A DNA stretch of 64,000 bases from Phaeodactylum tricornutum CCAP 1055/1 (Eukaryota; Bacillariophyta; Bacillariophyceae; Surirellales; Neidiaceae): contig NC_011693.1 of NCBI RefSeq assembly GCF_000150955.2, positions 360,359-424,358 on the forward strand, read 5' to 3'. Below the pieces are notes generated by a model. It worked only from the letters and a program-made list of their open reading frames with translations, was not told where the DNA came from and did no database searches. The stretch's first letter is position 1. Each line of letters starts with the position of its first letter. A program made the translations under genes and the position numbers. Of the stretch, positions 63,689-64,000 are shown in pieces.

Positions 63689-64000
63689 ATGGCGCTATTG
63701 CGGATCGACCCAAACGTTTTAGGTCAAAGAAAGCGGAAAAAGATGTTGGCAATATTGGCTGTAGGGATGCTAATATCAGGACTCCAGTTCGGATCAGTGC
63801 TCCATCTTTGGCGATTTCAAAATGTCATTTTCCCTGCCTCTCCAAATTCTGATACGATGCTTTACACTGGAAGTATTGTCACCAGTCTTCCTCAGCCCAG
63901 TGAGTCGCCGCGACCAATTGCGAACAACGCCAATGACTTAAATGGATCCTCTCTTGTATCGCAGCCACACAATGCAACAAACGTAGTCCCAAATGGGACT
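63689..64000 (+). CDS. Type II membrane protein, 3'-truncated by window edge
   Basis: 104 codons open to the window end from ATG 63689. A basic N-tail (GQRKRKKM) is followed by one membrane anchor (LAILAVGMLISGLQFGSVL) and a Ser/Asn/Pro-rich stem with several potential N-glycosylation sites (NGS, NAT, NGT). This matches the N-terminal layout of the Golgi glycosyl- and sulfotransferase-like genes elsewhere in the window, but no catalytic domain is inside the window, so the family is undetermined. Confidence 0.55.
   Translation, partial: MALLRIDPNVLGQRKRKKMLAILAVGMLISGLQFGSVLHLWRFQNVIFPASPNSDTMLYTGSIVTSLPQPSESPRPIANNANDLNGSSLVSQPHNATNVVPNGT

Noticed and set aside
1-64000. tRNA or rRNA genes
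   Set aside because: I looked for T-loop and anticodon-arm patterns and rRNA cores and found no convincing candidate by eye; a covariance-model scan would decide.

Overview
This is a nuclear window from a photosynthetic stramenopile, almost certainly a pennate diatom and most likely Phaeodactylum tricornutum. The basis is compact genes with short GT-AG introns (75-227 bp), many signal peptides ending in a small residue followed by Phe (the diatom plastid-import pattern), expanded Golgi-type glycosyl- and sulfotransferase families, and above all a gene at 60857-62608 with the six KWSP stickers of the P. tricornutum pyrenoid Rubisco linker PYCO1.

Layout. 1-6.3 kb: two tandem P2-type cation ATPases (the first cut by the window edge). 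6.5-8.1 kb: sulfotransferase-like type II membrane protein. 8.3-10.6 kb: a 2.25 kb element with 199-bp terminal inverted repeats carrying a broken armadillo-repeat fragment. 10.9-15.2 kb: a plastid PAP/fibrillin protein and an MFS transporter with a long N-terminal extension. 15.3-23.8 kb: three related sulfotransferase-like genes on the minus strand, interrupted by a TPR-like gene, a small hypothetical gene and repeat-rich DNA. 24.4-28.5 kb: adenosine kinase and a plastid-targeted CNNM/CorC-type transporter. 29.2-33.6 kb: two GT31-like glycosyltransferases sharing a nearly identical 939-bp block; a third copy lies at 54.4-55.9 kb. 34.7-45.8 kb: ankyrin protein, a Pro/Tyr/Gln-rich unknown, ER Hsp110-type chaperone (HYOU1), and an O-fucosyltransferase-like protein.

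46-62.6 kb is the most interesting part. Four secreted or plastid-targeted proteins, including PYCO1, share a short motif, YGNLAxEWxSMN or a close variant. They are a 972-residue protein with ten 55-residue copies plus a coiled coil, a 230-residue one-sticker mini-PYCO1, a 788-residue coiled-coil protein with a C-terminal membrane helix, and PYCO1 itself, whose C-terminus is nearly identical to that of the mini-PYCO1. A fifth gene, a coiled-coil protein, faces PYCO1 across a shared upstream region. I infer that this is a cluster of pyrenoid matrix or scaffold genes and that the EW motif is a second sticker or docking motif distinct from KWSP. PYCO1 is known; I do not know of a description of the cluster or of this motif.

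All coding calls come from reading the sequence and translations by eye. Intron borders were chosen from GT-AG sites, frame continuity and family conservation. No database search or structure prediction was run.
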